Part shown: positions 17,139-29,866 of the stretch, one piece after another
How positions within the stretch are numbered: position 1 is the stretch's first letter
Layout: every line of letters begins with the position of its first letter
Source: Microbacterium wangchenii
GTDB taxonomy: Bacteria; Actinomycetota; Actinomycetes; Actinomycetales; Microbacteriaceae
Direction of reading: 5' to 3'
DNA: 64,000 nt
Assembly (NCBI RefSeq): GCF_004564355.1
Contig: NZ_CP038266.1
Coordinates: 2,170,001-2,234,000 of the forward strand
Notes under the pieces: model-generated
Told to the model about the DNA's origin: nothing
The model's database searches: none
The model's input: only the letters and a program-made list of their open reading frames with translations
Translations under genes and position numbers: made by a program

Positions 17139-17687
17139 ATGAGCAGACCACCCCGCGCCCGCGAGAGCGTCCTGGACGCCTTCGCCGCCATCCTCGCCGC
17201 CGAGGGCGACCGGGCCGCCACGATGGATGCCACGGCCCGCGCCGCGGGGGTGTCCAAGGGCGGGCTCCTGTATCACTTCGCCTCGAAGGACGCGCTCGAA
17301 GCCGGCCTCATCAGCCGCATGGAGGCCCTCGCCGCCGAGGACATCGCGCAGATCAAGCAGTCGCCCGAGGGTGCCGTGGCCGCCTTCATGCGCACGTCGC
17401 TGCACAGCGGTACGCCCTTGGACAACTCCATCGTGGCCGTGTCGCGCCTGGCGCAGAACGGCTGCGCGCCCGCCGTGGCCGCCCTGCGCCGCATCCGGGA
17501 GTCGTGGGAGGAGGCCATCCGCCCGCACGCGCGCGACGAGACCGCTCTGCAGCTGATCATGCTCGTCAGCGACGGTCTCTACTTCAACAACGCCCTGACG
17601 GTCGGCTCCGTCCCCGGCCCCGTCCCCACCGGCGCCGAGCTGGACGCGCTCATCGCGCTCGTGCAGTCCGCCGCATCCGCCGACTGA
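17139..17687 (+). CDS. TetR-family transcriptional regulator (182 aa)
   Basis: The N-terminal TetR HTH is seen in VLDAFAAILAAEGDRAATMD followed by ARAAGVSKGGLLYHFASKDAL (recognition helix near residues 36-46). The C-terminal ligand-binding part is short and helical (VLLxxDGLYFNNALT-like). It lies divergent to the DHA2 efflux gene and by family precedent is its ligand-released repressor. The ATG at 17139 is the first start after a TATAGT -10 box. The stop is 18 bases from the convergent serA stop. Confidence 0.92.
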   Translation: MSRPPRARESVLDAFAAILAAEGDRAATMDATARAAGVSKGGLLYHFASKDALEAGLISRMEALAAEDIAQIKQSPEGAVAAFMRTSLHSGTPLDNSIVAVSRLAQNGCAPAVAALRRIRESWEEAIRPHARDETALQLIMLVSDGLYFNNALTVGSVPGPVPTGAELDALIALVQSAASAD

Positions 17688-17705
17688 CCCGGCGGGGCGC
17701 GCGGA

Positions 17706-19307
17706 TCAGGACTCGGTGATCTCGATCTGGCGGAACATGTCGGCGCCCACCGCTTCGCGCATCTTGGTCAGGATGGCGTCGGGCACCGGCGAATCCACCG
17801 TGAGCACCGAGAGCGCACGGCCACCGTCATCCGGCGCGACCTGCAGGCCCGCGATGTTGATGTTCGCGTCCCCCAGCTCCTTGCCGTAGATCGCCACGAT
17901 GCCGGGGCGGTCCTTGTACCGCATCACGACGTGGTAGCGCTCCAGCGGCACCTCGATGTCGTACCCGTTGATCTCGACGACCTTGGGCACCATGCGGGTT
18001 CCCGCGAGCGTGCCGGCGACGGTCAGCACAGACCCGTCGGCGAGCGTGCCGCGCAGGATCGTGATGTTGCGGTACAGCGGGCTCTCCGGCTCGACGATGA
18101 GACGCACCTCGAGGCCGCGCTGCTCAGCGAACAGCGGCGCGTTGACGTAGGAGACGCTCTCGCTGACGATGCGGCTGAAGATGCCCTTGAGCGCGGCGAG
18201 GCGGTAGACGCTCACGTCGTAGGCGGCCAGTTCGCCGCGCACCTCGATGTCCAGGCTCGTGACCGCGCCGTCCGCGAGGCCGCTGAAGAACTGCCCGAGC
18301 ATCTCCGCGAGGGCGATGCCGGGGCGCACGAACGGGTCGATGACGCCGCCGGCGACGTTGACGGCGTCGGGGACCAGGTCGCCCTCGAGCGCGAGCTTGA
18401 CCGAGCGGGCCACGGAGACGCCGGCCTTCTCCTGCGCCTCGTGGGTGCTCGCGCCCAGGTGCGGCGTCACGACGACGTTGGGGAGGTCCAGCAGCCGGTG
18501 CGCGGGGCCGTCGGCGGCGGGCGGCTCGGTGCTGAACACGTCCAGACCCGCGCCCGCGATCTCACCCGTCGTGAGTGCCGTGTACAGCGCGTCCTCGTCG
18601 ATCAGCCCGCCGCGCGCGACGTTGACGACGTAGGCGGTCCGCTTCATCCGCTGGAGCTGCTCGAGTCCGATCATCCCGGTGGTCTCGGGCGTCTTCGGCA
18701 TGTGGATCGTGAGGAAGTCCACCTGCTCGAGGAGCTCGTCGAGGGTGACCAGCTGCACGCCCAGCTGCTGCGCGCGGGTACTGGTGACGTAGGGGTCGTA
18801 CGCGATGACGCGCATGTCGAATGCCTGCAGGCGCGCCGCGATGAGTGCACCGATGCGGCCGAGCCCGACGATGCCGACGGTCTTCTCGAACAGCTCGGTG
18901 CCGGTGAAGGCGCTGCGCTTCCACTGCCCCTGCGCCAGCGACGCGTGCGCGGCGGGGATGTGCCGGGCGAGGCTCAGGATGTGGCCGACGGTCAGCTCCG
19001 CCGCCGAGACGATGTTGGACGTGGGCGCGTTGACGACCATGACACCCGCCGTCGTGGCGGCCTTGATGTCGACGTTGTCCAGTCCCACGCCCGCACGGGC
19101 GACGACCTTGAGCTTCGGCGCCGCGGCCAGCGCCTCGGCGTCGATCTTCGTCGCGGAGCGCACGAGGATCGCGTTCGCGTCGGCCAGTGCGGCCAGGAGG
19201 GCCGGGCGATCGGTGCCGTCGACGTGTCGCACGTCGAAGTCGGGACCGAGCGCGTCGATCGTTGCGGGAGAGAGTTCTTCGGCGATGAGGACGACGGGGT
19301 TCGTCAC
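17706..19307 (-). CDS. serA: D-3-phosphoglycerate dehydrogenase (long, ACT-containing)
   Basis: The first enzyme of phosphorylated serine synthesis, NAD-dependent. The order is the N-terminal substrate domain, a Rossmann motif GLGRIGALIAARL, RGGLIDEDALY, the catalytic-loop LPNVVVTPHLGAST, then the intervening (ASB-like) domain and a C-terminal ACT domain (RPGIVAIYGKELGDANINI) that binds serine in actinobacterial homologues. 533 residues is the usual length of this form. The GTG at 19307 is preferred to the in-frame GTG at 19328 because an AAGGAT-like ribosome-binding site lies 8 bases upstream of it and the shorter N-terminus matches the family. Confidence 0.96.
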   Translation of the reverse strand: MTNPVVLIAEELSPATIDALGPDFDVRHVDGTDRPALLAALADANAILVRSATKIDAEALAAAPKLKVVARAGVGLDNVDIKAATTAGVMVVNAPTSNIVSAAELTVGHILSLARHIPAAHASLAQGQWKRSAFTGTELFEKTVGIVGLGRIGALIAARLQAFDMRVIAYDPYVTSTRAQQLGVQLVTLDELLEQVDFLTIHMPKTPETTGMIGLEQLQRMKRTAYVVNVARGGLIDEDALYTALTTGEIAGAGLDVFSTEPPAADGPAHRLLDLPNVVVTPHLGASTHEAQEKAGVSVARSVKLALEGDLVPDAVNVAGGVIDPFVRPGIALAEMLGQFFSGLADGAVTSLDIEVRGELAAYDVSVYRLAALKGIFSRIVSESVSYVNAPLFAEQRGLEVRLIVEPESPLYRNITILRGTLADGSVLTVAGTLAGTRMVPKVVEINGYDIEVPLERYHVVMRYKDRPGIVAIYGKELGDANINIAGLQVAPDDGGRALSVLTVDSPVPDAILTKMREAVGADMFRQIEITES

Positions 19308-19436
19308 AGAGGGATCCTTCTGGCGCACGGGTGAGGCGGGTTACGGCGCCGCCCACCTCCGGCCACGGAGGGGCGGCGAGGCCTCCGCCAGCCTAGCGCG
19401 GGCTCGCCCGTCTCCCCGACCGTATGACGGCCGCCC

Positions 19437-19781
19437 TCAGCCGCCGTACAGCGAGAACGACGTCACGGCGTAGGCGAGGATGTTCGTCCAGAACGCCGCA
19501 GCCACGGCGAGGCCGGCGACCAGGACGAGGGCGAACTCCCACGTCCGGCGGCGCCATCCGATGACGAATGCGACGGCGAAGGCGATCATCGGGAAGACGA
19601 TGGGCAGGATGTGCACGAACCAGCCCCACCCGTTCAGCCCGAGAGGGCCGGACGCCTGGCGGATGAGGAGGTCCACGGCGCTCCACACGAGGTACGCGTA
19701 GAACAGCCCGATGAGGCCGGCGACGGCGAGGGCGCGCCACGGAGGCGTGGTGGCCCGTGCGCGTGCGGTGTCCGCGGTCAT
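19437..19781 (-). CDS. Small multi-pass membrane protein (114 aa)
   Basis: No family is recognised. After a short Ala/Thr/Arg-rich cytoplasmic start come three to four hydrophobic helices: ALAVAGLIGLFYAYLVWSAV, WFVHILPIVFPMIAFAVAFVIG and FALVLVAGLAVAAAFWTNI. The start overlaps the stop of the upstream membrane-protein gene by ATGA, so the two are translationally coupled and may form a complex. Its 3' end is about 130 bases before serA. No charged or catalytic residues lie within the helices. Confidence 0.75.
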   Translation of the reverse strand: MTADTARARATTPPWRALAVAGLIGLFYAYLVWSAVDLLIRQASGPLGLNGWGWFVHILPIVFPMIAFAVAFVIGWRRRTWEFALVLVAGLAVAAAFWTNILAYAVTSFSLYGG

Positions 19782-20299
19782 CCGAATGCTCCCGTCAGGA
19801 GGAACGGCCACGGCACCAGCAGCACGACGCCCGCGATAAGCCACGTGAAGCGCACCCATGTGCGCGAACGGCGCGTGAGGGAGTACGCGGCGGCGAACCA
19901 GATCAATGGCGCGGCGGCGGCGGCGATCGTGATCGTGATGAGCGCCACCGAGGGCACCGGGATGGCGCCGACGGACTGCAGCCGCACGCTCACGATGAGC
20001 CACCCCACGGAGTAGAGGATGAACGCGGCGGCGATCATCCCGACCCCGACGAGCCCCGCGTTCCCCAGGGGTGTGGGCTCTGCGTCGGCGGCGGTTTCGA
20101 CCGCGCCACTCCCCCGGCCCACCGCGGTGAAGCCGCGCGGGAGCTTGCGCGACTCCGGCGCATCCGATGGTCTGCTCGACGCGCGCGGCGGCCGGCCGGA
20201 TGGGCGCGGTGGGGCGGGCGCCGCCTCGGTGCCGGGGTCGAGCGTGGGGTCGTCGTCGCCGCCCCAGCTGAGGGCGTCGTCGTCGCGTCCGGTGCTCAC
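19778..20299 (-). CDS. Membrane protein with long disordered N-terminus (173 aa)
   Basis: Residues 1-75 are rich in Asp, Pro, Arg and Ser (low complexity, probably cytoplasmic and disordered). Three hydrophobic helices follow (LVGVGMIAAAFILYSVGWLI, a SVALITITIAAAAAPLIWFA segment, and FTWLIAGVVLLVPWPFLL). The GTG at 20299 is the only start near the acidic head. It is coupled by ATGA to the second small membrane protein. The function is unknown; the pair sits between the folate-enzyme gene and serA in the biosynthetic block and is not part of the widely conserved order. Confidence 0.7.
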   Translation of the reverse strand: MSTGRDDDALSWGGDDDPTLDPGTEAAPAPPRPSGRPPRASSRPSDAPESRKLPRGFTAVGRGSGAVETAADAEPTPLGNAGLVGVGMIAAAFILYSVGWLIVSVRLQSVGAIPVPSVALITITIAAAAAPLIWFAAAYSLTRRSRTWVRFTWLIAGVVLLVPWPFLLTGAFG

Positions 20300-20340
20300 T
20301 CCCCCAGCGTAATCCCCGTCGCATCCGCGCCCCCAGTCCA

Positions 20341-20410
20341 CGCCCTTTCCGCGCGTGCGCGCCCCGCGTGCGTGCGCCCCTTCCGCGCGTGCGCCCTTTC
20401 CGTGCGCCCC
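20341..20410. repeat. Short imperfect direct repeats (CCCTTTCCGCGCGTGCG-like)
   Basis: The motif CCCTTTCCGCGCGTGCGC recurs with small changes at about 20343, 20379 and 20394. This low-complexity C/G tract lies between two minus-strand genes; no coding potential is seen. Confidence 0.5.
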
Positions 20411-20432
20411 CAGCCCTCCGCGCCCCACATCC

Positions 20433-20490
20433 GCGCCACTTCGGTGCGTCCGCGCCGCTTAGAAGCGTGGCGGATGCACCGAACAGGCGC
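20433..20490. repeat. 58-bp imperfect palindrome
   Basis: The half from 20433 (GCGCCACTTCGGTGCGTCC...) is complementary to the half ending 20490 (...GGATGCACCGAACAGGCGC) at all but five of 28 positions, with a 2-base centre. It lies just downstream of the cyclodeaminase-like gene. It has no U-tract and resembles a dispersed intergenic hairpin element rather than a classical terminator. Confidence 0.65.
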
Positions 20491-20528
20491 GATCGTGGGA
20501 TTGCGGGGCGGCGGGGCGGCGGGCCGGC

Positions 20529-21146
20529 TCAGTCGAGCGGCAGTGCGGCGAGGATCGCGTCGATCTCGGAGCGGGCGCGCTCGCTGCGGTCGCCGATATC
20601 GGACAGGCGGCCCAATTCCGCGGTGTCGGACCTGTCGCCGGCGTGCGAGCGGGCCAGGGCGATGTTGGCGCGCAGGTTGATGAGGGCGGCGCCCAGACCC
20701 GCCCGGAGCGATTCCGAAGCCACGCCGGTGTCGGCGACGAGGTGCGGATTGCCCACCTCCGCGACCAGGCGCAGCTGCGCGACGAGGGCGATGCCGACCT
20801 CAGCCAGGTCGGCGGAGGATGCTGCGGCCGCCACGGCCGCGTCGTACAGGCGGGCGCTGCGGTCGGGGCCGTCCTCGCGCAGGGCGGCGCCGAGGGCGAC
20901 CGACCGCACGCCGTCCTCCTCGGATGCCCGCAGGGACGCCGCGCGCAGCTCCCGGACCCGCTCGCCCGCCTCGGCGGCGACGGGCTCGTCGGGCGTGTAC
21001 CCGCACACCATGTGCAGGAGGGCCGCGGCGAGGGCCATCATGACGCCGGCGGCCGATCCTCCGCCGGGCGCTCCGGTGGGCTCGGCCAGGCGCGCGAGCC
21101 ACTCGTCCATGGCCAGGGAGGTGGGAACATCCGGATCGCTCTGCAT
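20529..21146 (-). CDS. Cyclodeaminase/cyclohydrolase family protein (FTCD C-domain-like, 205 aa)
   Basis: An all-helical protein of the formiminotetrahydrofolate cyclodeaminase / methenyl-THF cyclohydrolase (FchA) family. PTGAPGGGSAAGVMMALAAAL near residues 25-45 is the family's Gly-rich signature, and the length matches stand-alone members. Such proteins interconvert one-carbon folates, but many actinobacterial copies are uncharacterised. The ATG at 21146 gives MQSDPDVPTS; longer in-frame starts exist but lack the family pattern. It lies directly downstream of ilvC, separated by a terminator-like hairpin. Confidence 0.8.
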   Translation of the reverse strand: MQSDPDVPTSLAMDEWLARLAEPTGAPGGGSAAGVMMALAAALLHMVCGYTPDEPVAAEAGERVRELRAASLRASEEDGVRSVALGAALREDGPDRSARLYDAAVAAAASSADLAEVGIALVAQLRLVAEVGNPHLVADTGVASESLRAGLGAALINLRANIALARSHAGDRSDTAELGRLSDIGDRSERARSEIDAILAALPLD

Positions 21147-21170
21147 CCGTTCACGATAGCCCCGGAACGC

Positions 21171-21207
21171 ACGGATGCCCCGGACCGCAGTGGCCCGGGG
21201 CATCCGT
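21171..21207 (-). terminator. Hairpin downstream of ilvC
   Basis: ACGGATGCCCCGG (21171-21183) is complementary to CCGGGGCATCCGT (21195-21207) with a short loop, in the gap after the ilvC stop. A strong stem but only a weak U-tract on the minus strand (GCGTTCC). Confidence 0.6.
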
Positions 21208-21216
21208 CGAGGAAGG

Positions 21217-22788
<1,572 letters not shown>

Positions 22789-24591
22789 TCAGTCCTCCTG
22801 CTCGAAGGCGGGCGAGTGGTCGCGGGCGTACTGCACGTAGCTGTTGCTGACGCCCTGCGGCACCATCGGCCACACCATGGCGTCGGCGCTCACGACGAAG
22901 TCGATCACGACGGGCCGGTCGTTGGTCTCCAGGGCCGTGCGGATGGCCGCATCCACGTCCTCCTCCTTCTCCACCCGCAGGGCGAGGCATCCGTATGCCT
23001 CGGCGAGCTTGACGAAGTCGGGGATGCGGATGCTGTCGTGGCCGGTGTTCAGGTCGGTGTGCGAATACCGGCCGTCGTAGAACAGCGTCTGCCACTGGCG
23101 CACCATGCCCAGCGAGGAGTTGTTGATGATCGCGACCTTGATCGGGATCTTGTTGATGACGCAGGTGGCGAGCTCCTGATTGGTCATCTGGAAGCAGCCG
23201 TCGCCGTCGATCGCCCACACCACGCGGTCGGGCTCGGCGACCTTGGCGCCCATGGCTGCCGGCACCGAGTAGCCCATCGTGCCGGCACCGCCGGAGTTGA
23301 GCCAGGAGTTGGGGCGCTCGTACTTGATGAACTGCGCGGCCCACATCTGGTGCTGGCCGACGCCGGCGGCGTACACGCCCTCGGGCCCGGTGAGCTCCCC
23401 GATCCGCTGGATCACGTGCTGCGGGGAGAGCAGGCCGTCTGTGGTCGGGGCGTAGCCGAGGGGGAACTCCGCCCGCAGCCCGTCCAGGAACGACCACCAC
23501 TCGGAGATGTCGGGCGTACTCGTGCCGACGACGTCGCGGTACGCGGCATCCAGGTCCACGAGCACGTCACGCAGATCGCCCACGATCGGCACGTCGGCGA
23601 CGCGGATCTTGGAGATCTCGGCGGGGTCGATGTCGACGTGCACGACCTTCGCGTCGGGGGCGAACAGCGCCGCCTTGCCGGTCACGCGGTCATCGAAGCG
23701 CGCGCCGAGGGAGATCAGCAGGTCGGATTCCTGCAGCGCGAGCACGGCGGGGACCGTGCCGTGCATGCCGGGCATCCCGAGGTGCTGCGGGTGCGAGTCG
23801 GGGAACGCGCCGCGGGCCATGAGCGTGGTCACCACGGGCACGCCGGTCGTCTCGGCGAAGGCGAGCAGCTCCTTGGACGCGCGGGAGCGGATCACGCCGC
23901 CGCCGACGTACAGCACGGGCTTCTTCGCGGCGGCCAGCAGCTGCGCGGCGGACTGGATCTGCTTGCCGTGCGCCTTGGTCACCGGACGGTAGCCGGGAAG
24001 GTCGATCTTCGGTGGCCACACGAACGGCGCCTCGGCCTGCTGCGCGTCCTTCGTGATGTCCACGAGCACGGGGCCGGGGCGGCCGGTCCCGGCGATCTCG
24101 AACGCCGCCGCGATGGCTCCGGGGATCTCCTCGGCGCGCTTGACGAGGATCGAGTGCTTGGTGATGGGCATCGTGATTCCCACGATGTCCGCCTCCTGGA
24201 ACGCGTCGGTCCCCATGAGGGTGGAGAAGACCTGCCCCGTGATGCAGACGATCGGCACCGAGTCCATGTACGCATCGGCGATGGCCGTGACGAGGTTGGT
24301 CGCGCCCGGTCCCGACGTGGCGATGGCGACGCCGGTGCGTCCGGATGCGGCGGCGTAGCCCTCGGCGGCGTGGCCGGCGCCCTGCTCGTGCCGCACGAGG
24401 ATGTGGCGGATCTCGGACGTGTCCATGAGCGGGTCGTAGACCGGCAGGATCGCGCCGCCGGGCAGACCGAACACGTCGGTGACACCGAGCAGCTCGAGGG
24501 AGCGGACGACCGCCTGCGCGCCCGTGAGCACGGGCGCGGGCGCGGTGCGAGCGGGTGGCCGGGGAACGGCCGTGGCGGATTCGGCGGGCAT
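22789..24591 (-). CDS. ilvB: Acetolactate synthase large (catalytic) subunit
   Basis: A ThDP-dependent enzyme condensing pyruvate with pyruvate or 2-oxobutyrate. [16 protein letters not shown] and [15 protein letters not shown] contain the catalytic Glu. The thiamine motif appears as [16 protein letters not shown] ending in an asparagine ([13 protein letters not shown]). 600 residues is typical. The ATG at 24591 is chosen because GAGGA lies 7 bases upstream of it; a more distal ATG at 24606 overlaps that ribosome-binding site. It lies 38 bases after ilvD, with no room for an attenuator between them. Confidence 0.97.
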   Translation of the reverse strand: MPAESATAVPRPPARTAPAPVLTGAQAVVRSLELLGVTDVFGLPGGAILPVYDPLMDTSEIRHILVRHEQGAGHAAEGYAAASGRTGVAIATSGPGATNLVTAIADAYMDSVPIVCITGQVFSTLMGTDAFQEADIVGITMPITKHSILVKRAEEIPGAIAAAFEIAGTGRPGPVLVDITKDAQQAEAPFVWPPKIDLPGYRPVTKAHGKQIQSAAQLLAAAKKPVLYVGGGVIRSRASKELLAFAETTGVPVVTTLMARGAFPDSHPQHLGMPGMHGTVPAVLALQESDLLISLGARFDDRVTGKAALFAPDAKVVHVDIDPAEISKIRVADVPIVGDLRDVLVDLDAAYRDVVGTSTPDISEWWSFLDGLRAEFPLGYAPTTDGLLSPQHVIQRIGELTGPEGVYAAGVGQHQMWAAQFIKYERPNSWLNSGGAGTMGYSVPAAMGAKVAEPDRVVWAIDGDGCFQMTNQELATCVINKIPIKVAIINNSSLGMVRQWQTLFYDGRYSHTDLNTGHDSIRIPDFVKLAEAYGCLALRVEKEEDVDAAIRTALETNDRPVVIDFVVSADAMVWPMVPQGVSNSYVQYARDHSPAFEQED

Positions 24592-24629
24592 GGTGATTCC
24601 TCGCATGCAGATGGTTGAAGGGACGGCGA

Positions 24630-26330
24630 TTACCCCGTGACCGCGCCCTCCGCAGCGGAGTGCACGAGCTTGGAGTACTTGGCCAGGACGCCACGGGTAT
24701 AGCGCGGGGGGAGGGGCTCCCAGCCAGAGCGGCGGGAGTTCAGCTCGGTCTCGTCGACGAGTAGGTCGAGAGTGCGAGCCGCGATATCGACCCGTATCAG
24801 ATCACCATCGCGCACGAAGGCGATGGGACCTGCGTCCACCGCTTCGGGTGCTATGTGGCCGATGCACAGGCCGGTTGTGCCGCCTGAGAATCGTCCGTCC
24901 GTCAAGAGTAGTACATCTTTTCCGAGGCCTGCGCCCTTGATGGCGGCGGTGATGGCGAGCATCTCGCGCATGCCGGGGCCGCCCTTGGGGCCCTCGTAGC
25001 GGATGACGACGACGTCACCGGCGGTGATCTCCCCGGCCTCCAGCGCGTCCATCGCGGCGCGCTCGCGCTCGAACACGCGCGCGGGACCTTCGAAGACGGC
25101 GGCGTCGAATCCGGCGGTCTTCACGACCGCCCCCTCCGGTGCCATCGAGCCGTGCAGGATCGTGATGCCGCCGGTGGCGTGGATGGGGTTGTCGAAGCTG
25201 TGGATGACGGTGCCGTCGACGGGGTCGGGGTCGAGGTCGCGGAGGTTCTCGGCGAGCGTCTTACCCGTCACCGTCAGGGCGTCGCCGTGCAGCAGTCCCT
25301 CGTCGAGCATCGCCTTCATGATGACGGGGATGCCGCCCTGGCGGTCGACGTCGTTCATGACGTAGTTGCCGAACGGCTTCATGTCCGCGATGTGCGGGAC
25401 CTTGTCGCCGATGCGGTTGAAGTCGTGCAGGTCCAGCTCGACCTCGGCCTCGCGCGCGATCGCCAGCAGGTGCAGCACGACGTTGGTGGAGCCGCCGAGA
25501 GCCATCGCGAGGGCGATGGCGTTCTCGAACGCCTCCTTCGTGAGGATGTCGCGCGTCGTGATGCCCAGGCGGAGGAGGTTCACGACGGCTTCGCCGGAGC
25601 GGTGCGCGAAGTAGTCACGGCGGCGGTCGGCCGACGGCGGGGCGGCCGAGCCGGGGAGGCTCAGCCCCAGTGCTTCGGCGACGGAGGCCATCGTGTTGGC
25701 GGTGTACATGCCACCGCAGGCGCCCTCCCCCGGGGCGAACGAGCATTCGATGCGCTTGAGGTCGGCCTCGCTCATACGCCCGGCCAGGCACGCCCCGACT
25801 CCCTCGAAGGAGTCGATGATCGTGATCTCCTTCTCGGTGCCGTCCGACAGCTTGACCCAGCCGGGTGCGATCGACCCGGCGTAGAGGAAGACGCTCGACA
25901 GGTCCAGGCGCGCGCTGGCCATCAGCATCCCGGGGATGGACTTGTCGCAACCCGCCAGCAGCACCGTGCCGTCGAGGCGCTCGGCCATGACGACGGTCTC
26001 GACGGAGTCGGCGATGACCTCGCGCGAGACGAGGGAGAAGTGCATGCCCTCGTGGCCCATCGAGATGCCGTCGGAGACCGAGATCGTGCCGAACTGCAGC
26101 GGGTAGCCGCCGCCGGAGTGCACGCCCTCCTTCGCTCCCTGGGCGAGGCGGTCGAGGCTCAGGTTGCAGGGAGTGATCTCGTTCCAGCTCGAGGCGATGC
26201 CGATCTGGGGCTTGTCCCAGTCCTCGTCGCCCATGCCGACGCCGCGGAGCATGCCGCGGGACGTGGTGGCTTCGATTCCGTGGGTGACCACGCGGCTGCG
26301 CGGCTTGATGTCGATGGTGCTGTCGGGCAT
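24630..26330 (-). CDS. ilvD: Dihydroxy-acid dehydratase
   Basis: An iron-sulfur dehydratase of Val/Ile synthesis. [13 protein letters not shown] and [14 protein letters not shown] carry conserved cluster cysteines, [16 protein letters not shown] and the C-terminal [17 protein letters not shown] are family signatures, and 566 residues is normal. Residues about 468-545 (bases about 24690-24925) use many A/T-ending codons (GTA, CTA twice, TTG, CGA, TCA, ACA, ATA twice), unlike the rest of the gene, while the protein sequence there remains fully conserved. The ATG at 26330 is 10 bases after otsB, so ilvD may depend on otsA-otsB transcription. Confidence 0.96.
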   Translation of the reverse strand: MPDSTIDIKPRSRVVTHGIEATTSRGMLRGVGMGDEDWDKPQIGIASSWNEITPCNLSLDRLAQGAKEGVHSGGGYPLQFGTISVSDGISMGHEGMHFSLVSREVIADSVETVVMAERLDGTVLLAGCDKSIPGMLMASARLDLSSVFLYAGSIAPGWVKLSDGTEKEITIIDSFEGVGACLAGRMSEADLKRIECSFAPGEGACGGMYTANTMASVAEALGLSLPGSAAPPSADRRRDYFAHRSGEAVVNLLRLGITTRDILTKEAFENAIALAMALGGSTNVVLHLLAIAREAEVELDLHDFNRIGDKVPHIADMKPFGNYVMNDVDRQGGIPVIMKAMLDEGLLHGDALTVTGKTLAENLRDLDPDPVDGTVIHSFDNPIHATGGITILHGSMAPEGAVVKTAGFDAAVFEGPARVFERERAAMDALEAGEITAGDVVVIRYEGPKGGPGMREMLAITAAIKGAGLGKDVLLLTDGRFSGGTTGLCIGHIAPEAVDAGPIAFVRDGDLIRVDIAARTLDLLVDETELNSRRSGWEPLPPRYTRGVLAKYSKLVHSAAEGAVTG

Positions 26331-26339
26331 TCTCGCAGT

Positions 26340-27121
26340 CTATTCCCGACGCGCTCCCCGCATCCGCGCGAGCACGTCCAGGAGGTCGGCGAACGCCGCG
26401 ATGTCGGCGACGGTGACGGTGGCCGCGGTCTCCCCCGGCCCCACCCGCACGCCCAGGTCATCGCGACCGAGCGAACGGATGGCGTCCTCGTCGGTGACGT
26501 CGTCACCGGCGAAGAGCACCGCCGTGGCGCCCGTGCGTTCGCGCAGTGTCCGCACGGCGGTGTCCTTGCCCTCGTGCCGGAACGCGTACTCGAGGATGTT
26601 GTGGCCGGTGCGTCGCCGCCACGCCGGCGCGTTCGCGCGCACGAGGTCGTCGACGACCCGGTTGGCGTGCTCGGCCGTCACCGCATCGGCCCGGCGGGTG
26701 TGCACGCCGAGCCCGAAGGTCTTCGGCTCGATCCACACTCCTGCCATCCCGCGCGTGGCCTCTTCGGCGAGGCCGCGCAGGCGGTCACGGAGGGCGACCT
26801 CCTCGGCATCCTCCTGGGGCTCGATGGCGCCGATGCCGGGCTGCCAGTACTCGGCGCCGTGCGACCCCGCCAGCCACAGCGGCGAGGCGTCGTCATGTTC
26901 GGCGATGATGCGGAGATCACGCAGGCTCCGCCCCGAGACGAGGGCCACCACGGTGTCGGGCAGGGCGGCGAGCGCCTCGACGGAGCGGCGTGCGGCCGGC
27001 AGCATCCGCGCGTCCATGGGCTCGTTCTGCAGCGGCGAGAGCGTGCCGTCGAAATCGAGCGCGACCAGCAGGCGCGGGGTGCGGGCGAGGGGCTCGAGGA
27101 GGTCCTCTGCGACGGTCGTGA

Positions 27122-27125
<4 letters not shown>
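26340..27125 (-). CDS. otsB: Trehalose-6-phosphate phosphatase
   Basis: A HAD-superfamily phosphatase removing phosphate from trehalose 6-phosphate. LVALDFDGTLSPLQ near residue 20 carries the DxD nucleophile pair, ALVSGRSLRDL the second HAD motif, and FAGDDVTDEDAIR the metal-binding Asp pair. FGLGVHTRRAD and LEYAFRHEGKDTAVR match TPP substrate-recognition segments. 261 residues is usual. The ATG at 27125 overlaps the otsA stop (ATGA), so the two steps are coupled. Confidence 0.95.
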
Positions 27126-28555
<1,430 letters not shown>

Positions 28556-28669
28556 GCGGGCTCCTCCATGCGGTGTTCCCCCCAGGCTACCCCGCAGCCT
28601 CCGGCGCTCCCGGGCCCTTGCATGTCAAGCCCGCGCATCCCCTATCGTCGGCACCGATAGCGTGGGCGC

Positions 28670-28924
28670 ATGCGCAAGTACCTCTTCGGCACCGGTCTTG
28701 TCAGCGCCATCACCGGCGGTCTGACGCTCCTGCGGAGCCTTCGCAGCAACGACCCGTTCACCTGGCGCACCGCGCTGGCGTTCCTGAGCTGGGGCATCTC
28801 GCTCGCACTGGCCATCGGCAGCGTCGTCGACACGCGCCGGGCCACGCGGGGCGGCATCGTGCCGTCGGACTCCCCCGTCTCGGGCAAGGAGCAGAAGCTG
28901 CTCCGCAAGCGCCTGCGCGCCTGA
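28670..28924 (+). CDS. Small membrane protein (84 aa)
   Basis: Two hydrophobic segments (LFGTGLVSAITGGLTLLRSL and ALAFLSWGISLALAIGSVV) followed by a basic tail ending KLLRKRLRA. No family is recognised. The gene is divergent from otsA and 11 bases before the SDR gene, with which it is probably co-transcribed. The promoter is not clear; CTATCG at 28642 and CGATAG at 28655 form a short inverted repeat upstream that may be an operator. Confidence 0.65.
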   Translation: MRKYLFGTGLVSAITGGLTLLRSLRSNDPFTWRTALAFLSWGISLALAIGSVVDTRRATRGGIVPSDSPVSGKEQKLLRKRLRA

Positions 28925-28935
28925 CCCCGCCTCCC

Positions 28936-29784
28936 GTGGCCGCCTCCTCCCCCGTCCGCGGCTCCGTCGTGCTCATCACCGGCGGAGCGCGCGGCATGGG
29001 CGAGCTCTACGCCCGGCGGGCCGTCGCCGCCGGTGCCCGCGCCGTCGCCCTGTGGGACATCGACGCCGACGCGGCGACCGCCCTGGCGCACGATCTCTCC
29101 CGCTCGGGCACGGACGTCCGCCCCTACCGCGTGGACGTGTCGCAGCTGGCGGACATCCAGACGGCGGCGGCTGCGGTACGGGCCGACCTCGGGTCACCCG
29201 ACATCCTCATCAACAACGCCGGGATCGTCCGCGGCGCACCGTTCTGGGAGCACGACCCGGTGCGCGACATCGAGGCGACTCTGCGGATCAACACCCTCGC
29301 GGCGATGTGGCTGACCCGGGAGCTCCTCCCCGACATGATGGCCGACGCATCCCGGCCCAAGCGCATCCTCAACATCGCCTCCGCGGCCGGAACGCTCGCC
29401 AACCCCAACATGAGCGTGTACGCCGCGTCGAAGTGGGCGATGATCGGCTGGAGCGATTCCCTGCGGCTGGAGCTGGCGAAAGGCGGGCACCGGCACATCG
29501 CCGTGACGACCTACTGCCCCAGCTACGTCTCCACGGGGATGTTCGAGGGCGCGCGCGGACCGCTGCTCACCCCGATCATGACGCCGCAGCAGGCCACCCG
29601 AGCCGCGTGGAACGGGATGCTGCGGGGCACGCCGATCGTCATGCGGCCATGGACGGTGAAGCTCGCGACGGCCCTGCGCGGCGTGCTCCCCACGCGGGCG
29701 TGGGACCTCGTGGCCGACAAGGTGTTCCGCGTCTACTCCTCCATGGACCACTTCACCGGTCGAAGCGGAGGGCCGCGACTATAG
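28936..29784 (+). CDS. Short-chain dehydrogenase/reductase (282 aa)
   Basis: A classical SDR with a Rossmann fold: the TGxxxGxG motif in [31 protein letters not shown] (NNAG motif), and the active-site Ser in [23 protein letters not shown] with Tyr-x3-Lys (YAASK). It is therefore an NAD(P)-dependent oxidoreductase; a longer C-terminus (about 60 residues beyond the core, with [15 protein letters not shown]) may associate with membrane or lipid substrates, as in long-chain acyl reductase-like SDRs (inference). The GTG at 28936 follows the small membrane-protein gene by 11 bases. Confidence 0.88.
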   Translation: MAASSPVRGSVVLITGGARGMGELYARRAVAAGARAVALWDIDADAATALAHDLSRSGTDVRPYRVDVSQLADIQTAAAAVRADLGSPDILINNAGIVRGAPFWEHDPVRDIEATLRINTLAAMWLTRELLPDMMADASRPKRILNIASAAGTLANPNMSVYAASKWAMIGWSDSLRLELAKGGHRHIAVTTYCPSYVSTGMFEGARGPLLTPIMTPQQATRAAWNGMLRGTPIVMRPWTVKLATALRGVLPTRAWDLVADKVFRVYSSMDHFTGRSGGPRL

Positions 29785-29866
29785 CTCGCGATTCCCCGGC
29801 CCGCGAGGGGGTGAGGAGCGCCAGAGCGACGACGCAGGCTGGAAGGGAATCAACGAGAGGACAGCC

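Noticed and set aside
22816..24618. Plus-strand open frame opposite ilvB
   Set aside because: Antisense shadow of ilvB, composed mainly of low-complexity His/Arg/Gly/Val; IlvB itself is certain.
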